Below are positions 8,064 through 16,801 of a DNA stretch of 34,234 nucleotides, piece after piece; position 1 is the stretch's first letter; every line of letters starts with the position of its first letter. The DNA comes from Lactiplantibacillus brownii (lineage in GTDB: Bacteria > Bacillota > Bacilli > Lactobacillales > Lactobacillaceae). Location of the stretch: positions 1-34,234 of the forward strand of contig NZ_JAVCWF010000007.1 in the NCBI RefSeq assembly GCF_031085375.1, written 5' to 3'. The translations under genes were made by a program, and so were the position numbers. The notes beneath the pieces are model-generated. The model was not told where the DNA came from, did no database searches, and worked only from the letters and a program-made list of their open reading frames with translations.

Positions 8064-8169
8064 CGTTATTTGTTCGTCTCCTTAATTAGGATTCATGGGT
8101 ATATGGGTCTTGTGACCCAATAACGTATGCCGGTGTGTTAAACGGACGGTAAGACCCCAAGTGAATTTC

Positions 8170-10338
8170 CTAGATCATGCATGATTCACATTCATTTGCC
8201 GTTTTAATTTCATCGTCTTCTGTAAACGTTCGAATGTAATAAAGTGACTTAATGCCCTTTGTCCAGGCGTAATTCCGTAACCGGTTAAGGTCTCGGGTTG
8301 TCATCTTTAAATTGTTATTGTCCTTCCACTCGTAAAGGTCAGGTTTCAAAACTGAACGCATAAATAGTGTCAGACTCATGCCTTGATCAATGTGCTTTTG
8401 AGCTACGGCATAGGTGTCAATAATTTTTCGTTGATCAATATCATATGCGGGTGTGTAGTAAGGCAAAGTTTCGTTAGACAGGTAAGGTGCTGGATAGAAG
8501 ATTGAGCCTACCTTATTTTCCTGACGTTGTTCTACTAATTGTGTGATTGGATGAAGTGATGCACTTGTTTCATTGACGTACGAAATTGACCCGTTCGGTG
8601 CCACAGCGAGTCTATTACGATGATAAAGGCCGCCAGTAATCACAGCTTGCTTGAGTGCCTTCCAATCTGTAACAGATGGTAATTTAATATTTTTGAAGAT
8701 TTTTGCAACTTTGGTACTCTTGAATTCAAAGTCTGCGTTCAAGTATTGATCGAAGTAACTGCCATCAGCGTACTTTGATTGGTCAAATTTAGCGAAGGTT
8801 TCGTGGCGTTCACGGGCAATTCGATTGCTCGTAACGAGTGAATAGTAGTTTAAAGCTAGGAAGTAGGCATCAGTAAATTCAAGGGCCTCTGGTGAGCCAT
8901 ACTCAATTTGGTGGCGTGCAAGGGCAGTATGCAGACCCATAGCCCCTAATCCAATCGTGTGGTAAAGTTCGTTACCATGTTTAACAGTCGGTACTTCCTT
9001 AACGTCGGTTGTGTCAGTTACGAGGGTGAGCGCACGAACAGCAACCTCAACTGAGTGACCGAAGTCCGGCGAGTCAATCATATTCATGATATTAGTTGAT
9101 CCGAGATTACATGAAATATCGGTGCCAATTGTCTTGTACGATAGGTCATCATCAAGTTTTGACGGTTCTTGAGGCTGTAAGATCTCACTACAAAGGTTAC
9201 TCATAATAATTTTGCCATCGACAGGGTTAGTTTGGTTGGCCGTATCAATGTTCAAGATGTAAGGATAACCAGATTCTTGTTGGAGTTGAGAAATCTTTTG
9301 TTCTAGTTTCCGCGCGTTAAAAACTGACTTCTTAATATTGGGGTTAGCGACCATGTTGTTATATTCTTTGGTGATATCGATGTAAGCAAATGGCGTACGA
9401 TATTCACGTTCGACATCATAGGGGCTAAAAAGATACATTGGTTCGTTAGTCTTGAGTAATTCATAATATTTATCAGGAACAATCAAACCGAGGGACAAGG
9501 TCTTCACCCGAATTTTTTCGTCCGCATTTTCCTTTTTGGTATCCAGAAAATGTAAGATGTCAGGATGGAAGACGTTGAGATAAACCACTCCGGCGCCGTT
9601 CCGTTGCCCAAGTTGGTTACTGTAGCTAAATGAGTCTTCAAGTAACTTCATCACTGGTACAACGCCAGACGAGGCGTTGGAAATCTGCTTAATAGGATCA
9701 CCTGAGGCGCGCAAGTTTGACAGGTTAACGCCGACGCCCCCACCGATTCGAGATAGTTGAAGGGCAGAATTAACGCCGCGTCCAATTGAGAGCATGGAGT
9801 CGGCCACATCGATTAAAAAACATGATACCATTTCACCGCGCCGTTTTTTACCCGCGTTGAGAAACGTGGGGGTGGCAGGCTGATAACGTTGTGAAATCAA
9901 TTCATCGGCAACGTCATTGGCAAGTTGTTCATCACCATTAGCGAGATAGAGGGCATTGAAGACGACGCGATCGACAAAGTCTTCCAAAAATTGCTGGCCA
10001 TCATTAGTTTTCATGGCATATTGTGTGTAGAACTTGTAGGCACCGAGAAAGCTGCGAAAACGAAAGTGATGGTCTCTCATTTGGTCGAACAAGGACTGCA
10101 CAAACTTGTGAGAGTATTGTTCCAGGATACTTGGATCGATATAATCTTCGTCAACCAAGTAATTTAACTTGGCATTTAACGAATCAAATTGCTTGGTCTT
10201 CGGTTTAACTGTCTCTTCGAAATAAGCCTTTAGGGCTTCTTGATCATAATGTAGCGGAATTTCTCCGTTGCTTGGGATATTTACGAGGTTATTTAAGTAA
10301 AAATAGGTATTTTCCATTTCTGGGGTGCTAGTTACCAT
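8170..10338 (-). CDS. nrdE: class Ib ribonucleotide reductase large subunit NrdE
   Basis: Catalytic alpha subunit reducing ribonucleoside diphosphates to deoxyribonucleotides, 722 residues. It lacks an ATP-cone domain at the N terminus, as expected for class Ib. Active-site residues are visible: C173 (MVSCF) and C410 (SCNLGS) as the redox pair, and the N381-x-C383-x-E385 catalytic group in NLCSE. The swinging-arm pair is C717/C720 in ECESCMI at the extreme C terminus. The ATG at 10338 has AAGGAG inside the end of nrdI. The 106-nt gap to nrdF2 contains a small hairpin (TGGGTC/GACCCA at 8104-8119) that could influence mRNA processing. No nrdH redoxin gene is present, so a chromosomal one must be used. 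Confidence 0.95.
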   Translation of the reverse strand: MVTSTPEMENTYFYLNNLVNIPSNGEIPLHYDQEALKAYFEETVKPKTKQFDSLNAKLNYLVDEDYIDPSILEQYSHKFVQSLFDQMRDHHFRFRSFLGAYKFYTQYAMKTNDGQQFLEDFVDRVVFNALYLANGDEQLANDVADELISQRYQPATPTFLNAGKKRRGEMVSCFLIDVADSMLSIGRGVNSALQLSRIGGGVGVNLSNLRASGDPIKQISNASSGVVPVMKLLEDSFSYSNQLGQRNGAGVVYLNVFHPDILHFLDTKKENADEKIRVKTLSLGLIVPDKYYELLKTNEPMYLFSPYDVEREYRTPFAYIDITKEYNNMVANPNIKKSVFNARKLEQKISQLQQESGYPYILNIDTANQTNPVDGKIIMSNLCSEILQPQEPSKLDDDLSYKTIGTDISCNLGSTNIMNMIDSPDFGHSVEVAVRALTLVTDTTDVKEVPTVKHGNELYHTIGLGAMGLHTALARHQIEYGSPEALEFTDAYFLALNYYSLVTSNRIARERHETFAKFDQSKYADGSYFDQYLNADFEFKSTKVAKIFKNIKLPSVTDWKALKQAVITGGLYHRNRLAVAPNGSISYVNETSASLHPITQLVEQRQENKVGSIFYPAPYLSNETLPYYTPAYDIDQRKIIDTYAVAQKHIDQGMSLTLFMRSVLKPDLYEWKDNNNLKMTTRDLNRLRNYAWTKGIKSLYYIRTFTEDDEIKTANECESCMI

Positions 10339-10344
10339 TAGGGA

Positions 10345-10812
10345 TTACTCCTTCGTTGTTTGAAAACAAAATTGATTGCGATAGGTTAAGATGGCATCGG
10401 CAATGCGAGGAATGTCGTGTGCGGTGCCACGTAGCTCAAAATCGGTAATGTAAGGAAAATCGAAGCGTTTAGCATATTGTTTAGCCGTGAGTGCAAACTG
10501 CTTATTAAAATTACGATTACCGCTACCGATAATACCGTAGCAATGCTGGTAATTGCCTTCGTACGCGAGGTAATCTCCCAAAATAGTGGTTAATATTTCA
10601 GTATAACCGTCATTAACCCCATTACCACCTTTAAGAAAGGCTGGTAGGAAGGTAACAAACGGCTGGTCAAGAGTGGTGAATTCAGGGTGTTCTTTAACAT
10701 TAATTGAACTAACCCGAACATGACGTTCTTTCTCAAAGTATGTTGTCAGTCTGCTAATAAAATATTTCGTGTTGCCACTCAAACTGATGTAGAGAATATT
10801 TATGGTTTCCGT
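10345..10812 (-). CDS. nrdI: NrdI flavodoxin-like protein, start codon uncertain
   Basis: Flavodoxin-like FMN protein that supplies oxidant for Mn2-Y cofactor assembly in NrdF. The FMN phosphate loop SLSGNT is present, along with the later HCYGIIGSGNRNF segment. The first ordinary start, TTG at 10782, would begin inside this loop (MSGNT) and delete the first beta strand. Yet the DNA upstream reads on in frame as ETINILYIS, the expected strand, preceded only by ACG at 10812, where family members have an ATG. AAAGGA lies 12 nt before this ACG. An ATG nearer to the RBS (about 10820) is out of frame. Either ACG (or ATA) is the start, or an ATG-to-ACG change has damaged expression. The annotated 5' end assumes ACG. 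Confidence 0.7.
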   Translation of the reverse strand, partial: TETINILYISLSGNTKYFISRLTTYFEKERHVRVSSINVKEHPEFTTLDQPFVTFLPAFLKGGNGVNDGYTEILTTILGDYLAYEGNYQHCYGIIGSGNRNFNKQFALTAKQYAKRFDFPYITDFELRGTAHDIPRIADAILTYRNQFCFQTTKE

Positions 10813-10829
10813 AACTAATCATCGTCCTT

Positions 10830-10877
10830 TTTCTATATATAGTGTTTAGGCGATAATTATAGCACTATATATGGTGT
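10830..10877 (-). promoter_or_regulatory. tandem NrdR boxes upstream of nrdI
   Basis: Two 16-nt sites, at 10830-10845 (TTTCTATATATAGTGT) and 10862-10877 (GCACTATATATGGTGT), match the NrdR consensus ACACTATATATAGTGT at 13 and 14 positions. Their starts are 32 bp apart, about three helical turns, the spacing known for NrdR targets. They lie directly before nrdI, so the operon should be repressed by the chromosomal NrdR when dATP is high. No nrdR gene is in the window. Confidence 0.85.
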
Positions 10878-11218
10878 CTATGCAAATTGGTGGACGATCT
10901 GATTGATCTACAAATTGTGTTGAATATAAAGATTCATGCGAGGTGGCTAAAATGGGCCCACCGTTGGTATTTTAAGCTGCACTAAGAGACGATAAACGGG
11001 ACTTTTAATGAGTGGAAGCAAGCTCCCAGGACCCAGCTCACAGTTTGCACCAAAGGCCTTGTTATCAATTGAGAAGAGCACACTGTACGGTTCATGATCA
11101 AAAAATATTTTGATTATGTCTACTAGTTTTTACCTTTGTTTTAGTACAAAAAAACGTGCGTCCCCTAGAACTATTAGAAAGTTAATTTAAAATAGTCGAA
11201 GGATAATTAAAGGCATGC
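10878..11218. other. intergenic, no gene seen
   Basis: About 340 bp between the NrdR boxes and the promoter of the second antitoxin RNA. No frame with a credible start and ribosome site, and no strong hairpin with a T-run, was found on either strand. Confidence 0.5.
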
Positions 11219-11230
11219 TATAATGCGGGG

Positions 11231-11356
11231 AAGAAAAAGAAGCCCTGCGTGAACGGAGCTTCTCAGACAAGCCGCTTTAAAGGCGGTGGTCTAGATTACA
11301 AAATACATTGTCGCCTTGTAACCGACCAAAGTTACGCAGGGCGGGTTTTTATTTGG
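11231..11356 (+). ncRNA. antitoxin RNA of Fst/holin-like type I module, copy 2
   Basis: The -10 TATAAT at 11219-11224 lies in the same ATGCTATAATG context as copy 1. The RNA keeps the GCCGCTTTAAAGGCGGTGG hairpin and the terminator-like stem near 11316-11350 with its T-run. It should still be transcribed, although its toxin partner has lost its promoter. Confidence 0.5.
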
Positions 11357-11438
11357 GGTGCTTGTCGATATAGCTGAGGAGCACGATTAAAAACGGGCCA
11401 AACAGCAATATCAACGAGCGTGTCTGGAAGGCGCTCAT
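11349..11438 (-). pseudogene. Fst/holin-like toxin, copy 2, degenerate
   Basis: A 29-residue frame of the same length and frame as copy 1, but altered: it starts MSAFQTRSLILL, so an Arg replaces a Leu at the head of the membrane helix and a Pro appears in the middle (LFGPFLIV); the tail is DKHPK. Upstream, identity with copy 1 stops near 11490, before the promoter and the GGGCGGTGGC leader element, so no equivalent of the 3782-3810 promoter exists. I consider it silent or inactive. Confidence 0.6.
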
Positions 11439-11563
11439 TGGCTGTGAAACCTTCCTGAAGATTATTATATGTTCACATGGCCTCACCTAGCAGGGGATCA
11501 GACTGTCCTTTATTAAAAAGTGCAGCGACTTTTTCGAAATACGATTTATCTAATAGATGCTCA

Positions 11564-12182
11564 TTATGTTTCATCTTTTACACCTGTTTCCATTTGGAAT
11601 TCAGATAAGAAATCACGCATATACTTTGTTCGACGACTGGCTTCTTGCTTTCCCGTTCTGGTATTCATTGAACTTGCTAATTTCAGCAGCTTTTCATAAA
11701 AGTGATTGATGGTTGTACTTTTGTGATGGCGATAATCATCGTGTGTTTTGATTTTCTTCACTGATATTTTGGAATCATATATTTCCTGTCCAGCGTGCCC
11801 GCCGTAAGCAAATGCACGTGCTATGCCGATTGCACCTAGTGCATCAAGTCTATCAGCGTCCTGAACGCATTTACCTTCGTTAGAAAGCTGATAATGGTGT
11901 TCAATGTTGTCAGCATATGACATATGTTGGATAATATCTAAAATGTCTTCTCTAGCCGGAGTTGTAATATTCTCATGGCTAAGTATAATTCGTACTCCTC
12001 TCAGTCTATTCTATCTGCAGTGACTTTTTAGTCTATGGTGTCATGCAAATAGCTAGCTGCTTTCACAACATACAGACCAATATCAGTTTCATTTTTTTAA
12101 AATCTTCTATATATTTTTTTTGAGCTAGCTTAGCCACTCTTTGGGCATGAAGAAAATCATGCCCAGTTGGATCAAAGGCCAT
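11564..12182 (-). pseudogene. broken HD-domain phosphohydrolase
   Basis: One HD-family hydrolase gene can be read across three frames. From the ATG at 12182: MAFDPTGHDFLHAQRVAKLA, where the first His-Asp region is clear. A frameshift in a run of seven A/T follows, then KNETDIGLYVVKAASYLHDT with the diagnostic HD pair, an in-frame TAA in place of a sense codon, and a second frameshift. The remainder is HENITTPAREDILDIIQHMS followed by an uninterrupted C-terminal half to 11564 containing DADRLDALGAIGIARAF. The open frame starting at 11923 has no ribosome site and lacks the metal-binding half. Such proteins hydrolyse phosphate esters of nucleotides, but the substrate is unknown. Confidence 0.75.
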
Positions 12183-12277
12183 ATTTTCTTTAGAAAATGA
12201 TTTTATATACTATATTTAATCTATTTCGTTTAGTATCCTTTACTATATATAATAAGGAGGCCTCTAATGCTAGTTTT

Positions 12278-12475
12278 TCTGTCAACATCATTCATACCAT
12301 CCAATGATAAGATGTGGTCACGAGTTGGCATAAATAAAAATCAACAATTCCCGCCATTGGCAATAGATTTAGGATGACGTTCCCTTAATTTTGAATGGTG
12401 TCCATGGTCTTAGTTAAATTTTTCTTGTTTCTGCCCAATTGATTCAATTCAGTAACTATGACAACACCACCTTAA
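12278..12475 (-). pseudogene. degenerate serine resolvase fragment
   Basis: The minus strand reads GVVIVTELNQLGRNKKNLTK then TMDTIQN, a stop, GNVILNLLPMAGIVDFYLCQ, and further noise. This parallels the intact recombinase at 5280-5867 (VTELDRLGRNNHDLTKIMNSIQNKG and NLPSMTGIADPNLRQL). The catalytic N terminus is missing and stops are present. A plus-strand frame at 12267-12377 is antisense to this remnant. Confidence 0.65.
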
Positions 12476-12564
12476 CAAATCATAATTTGGATAATAGTAT
12501 GTTCCATTTGAAAGCTAAGCCTTATAATTAGCATAGGGTTAATAGCTCTAATCAAAATACCCGC

Positions 12565-12604
12565 AAAAGGCCTGCTCAACTAACAATTGAGTAGGCCTTT
12601 TGTA
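12565..12604. terminator. intrinsic terminator
   Basis: AAAAGGCCTGCTCAA pairs with TTGAGTAGGCCTTTT around a 7-nt loop, an almost perfect stem that gives a T-run on both strands. It separates the pseudogene cluster from the recombinase at 12761. Confidence 0.75.
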
Positions 12605-12760
12605 GTACAAATTAATCCTTATCACAACTAACCTCAATAGCACAACAGGTATAAATAGTGCTTAAAATCCCTAAATAAATTTCTCTCACAACTGTTTAAT
12701 AAAGCGGCAATCCCCGTCGTACGTGATTAATTAAACATTCAATTCTTAAAACACCTATTT

Positions 12761-13315
12761 TTAAATCGACTTAAACCTTCGCTGTTGCGTGCGTTTACTA
12801 ATCCCCGTCTTTCGTTCAATCATCTTATAAGTCATACCTTGTTTTCGCAACTCATAAGCAAATCTGATCTGTTCATCAGAATACGTTTTCGGTCGCCCTT
12901 CCCGAAACAACGGATCATGTTGCTTGGCATACAATTTACCTTCTTGTGTGCGCGTGACAATCATATCGCGTTCAAACTGCGCAAAGGCGCTAAATATTGT
13001 AAAGACTAATTGGCCAGTCGGCGTATTGTCAATTAAGCCCATATTCAAAATGTTGACTTTGACATTTTCTTTAAACAACTCTTGGATAATGGCTAAGGCC
13101 TCGCGCGTGTTCCGTGCAAACCGATCCAACTTAGTAACAATCAAAGTATCGCCTGTTTTTAGAACGCGCAACAGTTTTTGAAACTCCGGTCGTTCAGTAG
13201 TTGTGCCGGTAAACTTTTCTTGAAAGATTTTTTCTGCTCCTGCCAATTTTAGTAACTCAATTTGATTTGCTAATTTTTGATCAGTGGTACTGACCCGCGC
13301 ATAGCCATATTTCAT
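12761..13315 (-). CDS. serine recombinase / DNA invertase-resolvase
   Basis: Small serine recombinase, 184 residues, of the Tn3 resolvase/Hin group. The catalytic serine is S9 in YARVST, and [10 protein letters not shown] carries the conserved arginine motif near residues 60-70. The [19 protein letters not shown] segment is the usual dimerisation helix, and a C-terminal helix-turn-helix ([19 protein letters not shown]) binds the site. The ATG has an AAGGAG site. It differs clearly from the recombinase at 5280, so the plasmid encodes two specificities. Likely job: cointegrate or multimer resolution, or a remnant of a Tn3-like passenger. Confidence 0.88.
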   Translation of the reverse strand: MKYGYARVSTTDQKLANQIELLKLAGAEKIFQEKFTGTTTERPEFQKLLRVLKTGDTLIVTKLDRFARNTREALAIIQELFKENVKVNILNMGLIDNTPTGQLVFTIFSAFAQFERDMIVTRTQEGKLYAKQHDPLFREGRPKTYSDEQIRFAYELRKQGMTYKMIERKTGISKRTQQRRFKSI

Positions 13316-13381
13316 CTTTTTATCTCCTTACTTATGTCATTAAGTAATGGCACGGTTCTAACCCTTTAATTATACAGTATC

Positions 13382-13413
13382 AAAAAAGAGGCCACAACTG
13401 TTAAGTTGTGACC
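13382..13413 (-). terminator. minus-strand terminator
   Basis: GGCCACAAC at 13390-13398 pairs with GTTGTGACC at 13405-13413 with one mismatch. On the minus strand the stem is followed by a run of six T (13382-13387). It blocks transcription from the MarR side into the recombinase. Confidence 0.65.
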
Positions 13414-13606
13414 TGACTTGTTCTATCTAAACACTTTACTCATTATATATTCAAGACGTCCAAAAAATTGCATCTAATATATCTAAGCCCTTTAACGGGG
13501 AGACACTTTGATACTTGCAGCGCTCGATTAATTACTTGGGTATACAAAATAATTATTGTCACGAGCCAAAAATAATCTTAATGTTTAAATTTGCTTCAAT
13601 TCAATA

Positions 13607-13652
13607 AAAGACCGGCCTGCTCAAGCCCAAGGGTTTTAACAGACCGATCTTT
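13607..13652 (-). terminator. terminator of the MarR gene
   Basis: AAAGATCGGTCTG pairs fully (with two G-U pairs) with CAGGCCGGTCTTT on the minus strand, followed by a short T-run. It lies 39 bp beyond the stop of the MarR gene. Confidence 0.75.
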
Positions 13653-13690
13653 ATTTACATTAAGGCATCTTTACTTACTTTGAAAAACTT

Positions 13691-14128
13691 TTAATTTATC
13701 TTAGCCAGTTGTTGTGACAAAGCTTCCACTTGTTTAGTCAACTTCTCCAGATTGTGACTCTGGTCGAAAGTTTTTAAGTTCGCTTGCACTTGCCGAACAC
13801 CTTCCTGGACCCTTTCTTGGCCATTAACAGTCAAAGATAGCCAAACAATTCGTCGATCATTTGGATTCACTTGTGATTGAATTAAATTATCTTGAATCAA
13901 TCGCCAAGTATTCCTGGAAATTAGTGTGCGCGTAACCATGAACGCATCAGCTAATTCACTAGCAGTAGCTTGTCCGTGTTGTTCAAGATAGACTAATATT
14001 TCCCACTCACGCATTGAGAACCCAGTTGTGGCCAGCCCTTGCACTAACATCTGGTATGCCTGTTTCTGAATAGCTTGCAGGGTTGCTAAGCTCTCAAACT
14101 GGTTCTTAATTTGCTGCTGATTTAGCAT
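13691..14128 (-). CDS. MarR-family transcriptional regulator
   Basis: Winged-helix repressor, 145 residues. It has the MarR core: MREWEILVYLEQHGQATASELADAF with the recognition helix MVTRTLISRNTWRLIQ, then the wing NPNDRRIVWLSLT. Helices at both ends form the dimer interface. The C terminus is followed by its own terminator. Immediately upstream on the same strand lies the anchor tail of a truncated surface protein, so its native operon partner and promoter have probably been lost. The ligand and targets cannot be told from the sequence. Confidence 0.85.
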   Translation of the reverse strand: MLNQQQIKNQFESLATLQAIQKQAYQMLVQGLATTGFSMREWEILVYLEQHGQATASELADAFMVTRTLISRNTWRLIQDNLIQSQVNPNDRRIVWLSLTVNGQERVQEGVRQVQANLKTFDQSHNLEKLTKQVEALSQQLAKIN

Positions 14129-14139
14129 ATAATATCATC

Positions 14140-14331
14140 CTATTCTTTGCGCTGCCGCTTAGCCATTCCGAAGAGTCCTAACAAACTACTCATGGCTAAT
14201 AGTAATAAACCACTCAGTGTCATGTGTCGTTGATCAGTTTCATCAGTTTGAGGCAACCATTGATCTACAAAATTAGTAGCCTCTGTTTGACCAGCCTGAA
14301 CCGGCTTAGCAGCATCGTTGATTGGCTCGGG
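14140..14331 (-). pseudogene. sortase-anchored surface protein, C-terminal remnant
   Basis: Minus-strand frame ending at 14140 that encodes AKPVQAGQTEATNFVDQWLPQTDETDQ..., then a hydrophobic helix (LSGLLLLAMSSLLGLFGM) and the basic tail AKRQRKE. This is a complete LPxTG-type cell wall sorting signal, in the LPQTxE form usual in lactobacilli. The frame is closed by a TAA at 14332-14334 with no start, so everything N-terminal is gone. It ends 12 bp before marR. Confidence 0.75.
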
Positions 14332-14439
14332 TTAATAGAAACTCTAAAATCTGTCGATAAACTATTTATAATTCTTATTATAATAAATTGATTCAAACTC
14401 ATTATGAACGTTAGAAATATTATTAATATGCATTGAAGG

Positions 14440-14457
14440 TTAATTTTACAATCTACC
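14440..14457. repeat. solitary ISLpl1-type terminal repeat
   Basis: TTAATTTTACAATCTACC is identical over 18 bp to the right terminus of the ISLpl1-like copy ending at 20405. No transposase sequence adjoins it. Together with the opposite-end remnant at 16802-16816 it brackets kup. Confidence 0.55.
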
Positions 14458-14511
14458 TAAAACTAAATATAATTTTTCTAACTTAGTTGTTGCACTTAAA
14501 CTACTGCATAC

Positions 14512-16548
14512 TCATTTTTCAGTCTTGCTTAATCTGCCTCGATGATAAATTTTCTTTTGGATTAAGTATTGATCCTGATCTTGAGTAATAAATAACGGAG
14601 AACTTTCTTCTATGACATTGCTAAACTCCAAACCATACCATGAAATAGGTGAGGCCGTAATTTTCTGCAAGTAGATGCGCCCGCCAATCAATCTTCTATC
14701 TAACGAGCTTAACTTATCATTGGCAATTAAATCTGCTGGTTGTTCCTTTATAATAACAAACTTAAAGTCGCCGACTTTCCGTTGTCGCTCTGTTGAATAC
14801 GTGGGTATTTGTGGTTCTAAAATACCTTGTTCCACTAGATGATTTACAATTTGATGTAAATAGACACTAACGGATTGAGATTTCTTAAACCCTAAGTAAA
14901 ATTGAACGTTAACAACATTATGCGTCTCAAGTAAATCAACTGTATAATTACTTTCATAAGGTGCATTGGTTTCATTGACTGTAACAAACCAATAAACTTT
15001 AGCTCTTTTAGGTTGTCTGTCGAGAATAGAATACATGGTACTACGCTTAATTTGGTAATCACCCTTAATTTTAGTCATATACACTAAGTTAGTCGTGAAC
15101 AAAGGTACTGTATTGTCTGCGCTTAATTTAGAGAGTTGATCACGATAGTCAAGAAGTGAAACATACTCGCTTTCTTTCTCATAATGTTCTCTTCGTTTAT
15201 TTCCAAAGTACCAAAGCCACATAATATAAAGAATGCCCAACATGATTGTTAACGTAACATAACCGCCATGAATAAACTTAACCAAACTTGAAATTAGAAA
15301 GATTAACTCAATAAAACCAAAAAACAAGGCAATTATAAGTGCTGTTCCCTTAGCCAGGTGTTTCTTTAAGAATTCATGCAAAAGCACAGTAGTCATAAGC
15401 ATGGTAATAGTGATCGCTAAACCATACGCGGCCTCCATTTTTTGTGAACTACCAAAGAACCAGACTACACTAATTGTTATTATACATAGTATCCAGTTAA
15501 CAGTTGCAATATAAATTTGATTTTTTATATTACTTGGATGTCTAATAACCATTCTAGGTAAAAATTTTAAGCCAATTGCTTCATCGGCTAAAGTGTAAGA
15601 ACCCGTAATCAACGCTTGAGAGGCAATAATTGCAGCGAGTGTGGCTAGCACAATGCCAACTAGGCGCCAAGTTCCGGGGAGCATTTCATAAAAGGGATTT
15701 AAGTTCGATAAGTTCCTGTAAGCAGTATCACCTGCATGTCTAATTATCCAAGCACCCTGACCTAAGTAATTTAAAAATAGGGTACTATATACTAGTGGCC
15801 ATGTTACATAAATATTCTGCTTGCCAACGTGACCCATATCGGAATATAAAGCCTCTGCTCCTGTGGTTGCCAAAAAGATACTTCCAAGTATAAAGATTCC
15901 CACTTTGTTAACTGGACTGAATAGTATCCTAATTGCATAATAAGGAGAAATAGCCTTCAATATCATTGGATAATTGATTAGATTAACGATTCCAAAGACA
16001 GCCAAAAAGCCAAACCATAAAATCATCACTGGTCCAAAGGATTTCCCAATCACACCTGTTCCAAAACGTTGAATCATAAATAATACGAGTAGAACAACTG
16101 TTGTGATAATCAAGACGTTATGTTGAGAATTACTAAACACCACAGGGCCAAGGTGTTGTTTTTTTAATCCCTCAATGGCTGAAGTCACAGTTACTGCAGG
16201 AGTTAATGTTCCATCGGCCAAAATGGCCGCCCCACCAATCAAGGCTGGCCAAATTAACCATTTTGAATTTTTTCGAACCAATGCATATAAAGCAAAAATT
16301 CCACCCTCACGCTTATTATCGGCTTGCATTGCAATGACAACATACTTCAACGTTGTAATGATCATTAATGTCCAAAAAATCAACGAGATCGATCCAATCA
16401 CGTAATTGGGAGAAATATTTCCCATTTTACCGGCGTCACCAATCAATGCATTCATAACATACAATGGTGAAGTGCCAATATCACCGTACACAATTCCTAA
16501 AGTAACAAGTGCCCCCGCAAAAGAAACACGTTCTAGTTGCTTATTCAT
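14512..16548 (-). CDS. kup: KUP/HAK/KT-family potassium transporter
   Basis: Proton-coupled K+ uptake transporter, 678 residues. It opens with the family signature [20 protein letters not shown] near residues 11-30. About twelve hydrophobic segments run to around residue 450, including [16 protein letters not shown] and [11 protein letters not shown] motifs. A soluble C-terminal domain of roughly 220 residues follows. The length is normal for the family. The start ATG at 16548 has only a G-rich, atypical ribosome site (GGGGG). IS-end remnants flank the gene on both sides, and a possible response-regulator tail lies upstream. With the antiporter and ClC genes it suggests an osmotic/ion function for the plasmid. 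Confidence 0.92.
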   Translation of the reverse strand: MNKQLERVSFAGALVTLGIVYGDIGTSPLYVMNALIGDAGKMGNISPNYVIGSISLIFWTLMIITTLKYVVIAMQADNKREGGIFALYALVRKNSKWLIWPALIGGAAILADGTLTPAVTVTSAIEGLKKQHLGPVVFSNSQHNVLIITTVVLLVLFMIQRFGTGVIGKSFGPVMILWFGFLAVFGIVNLINYPMILKAISPYYAIRILFSPVNKVGIFILGSIFLATTGAEALYSDMGHVGKQNIYVTWPLVYSTLFLNYLGQGAWIIRHAGDTAYRNLSNLNPFYEMLPGTWRLVGIVLATLAAIIASQALITGSYTLADEAIGLKFLPRMVIRHPSNIKNQIYIATVNWILCIITISVVWFFGSSQKMEAAYGLAITITMLMTTVLLHEFLKKHLAKGTALIIALFFGFIELIFLISSLVKFIHGGYVTLTIMLGILYIMWLWYFGNKRREHYEKESEYVSLLDYRDQLSKLSADNTVPLFTTNLVYMTKIKGDYQIKRSTMYSILDRQPKRAKVYWFVTVNETNAPYESNYTVDLLETHNVVNVQFYLGFKKSQSVSVYLHQIVNHLVEQGILEPQIPTYSTERQRKVGDFKFVIIKEQPADLIANDKLSSLDRRLIGGRIYLQKITASPISWYGLEFSNVIEESSPLFITQDQDQYLIQKKIYHRGRLSKTEK

Positions 16549-16713
16549 ATTTGCTTGCCCCCAACGCTAATTATTGAAATATAGCACTGCAAAATAGTAA
16601 GCCTAAACACGAAGAAAAGCAACTATGCCATATACATCATAATGAAATCACTTTAAAGAAGCTCATAATTTACGATATACTGATTGAAACCATAAATTAT
16701 GGGCATTCTATTC

Positions 16714-16801
16714 TTAACTATCTAGTTGAACCATCTGATAACCGACTCCAATATGTGGTAGCGTCAAGAATCTTGGAGAGCGTAAAATATCTTGTGTAAA
16801 T
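16714..16801 (-). pseudogene. possible response-regulator tail joined to an IS256-like end
   Basis: On the minus strand, 16714-16756 reads PHIGVGYQMVQLDS and a stop, which resembles the last strand-turn of OmpR/KdpE-type winged-helix response regulators. Immediately outside it is GGTAGCGTCAAGAATCTTG (16757-16775), repeated at 31907-31925. There the continuation TGTAAATG follows directly, whereas here 19 extra bases intervene. The shared sequence resembles IS256-family termini. The regulator match is only about 13 residues, so this reading is tentative. Confidence 0.3.

Noticed and set aside
11564..11923. 119-residue HD-family ORF as an intact gene
   Set aside because: No ribosome site, and homologous coding sequence continues upstream through frameshifts and a stop.
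12267..12377. 36-residue plus-strand ORF with an excellent AAGGAGG ribosome site
   Set aside because: It is antisense to the recognisable decayed resolvase on the minus strand, and its codons are explained by that ancestry.
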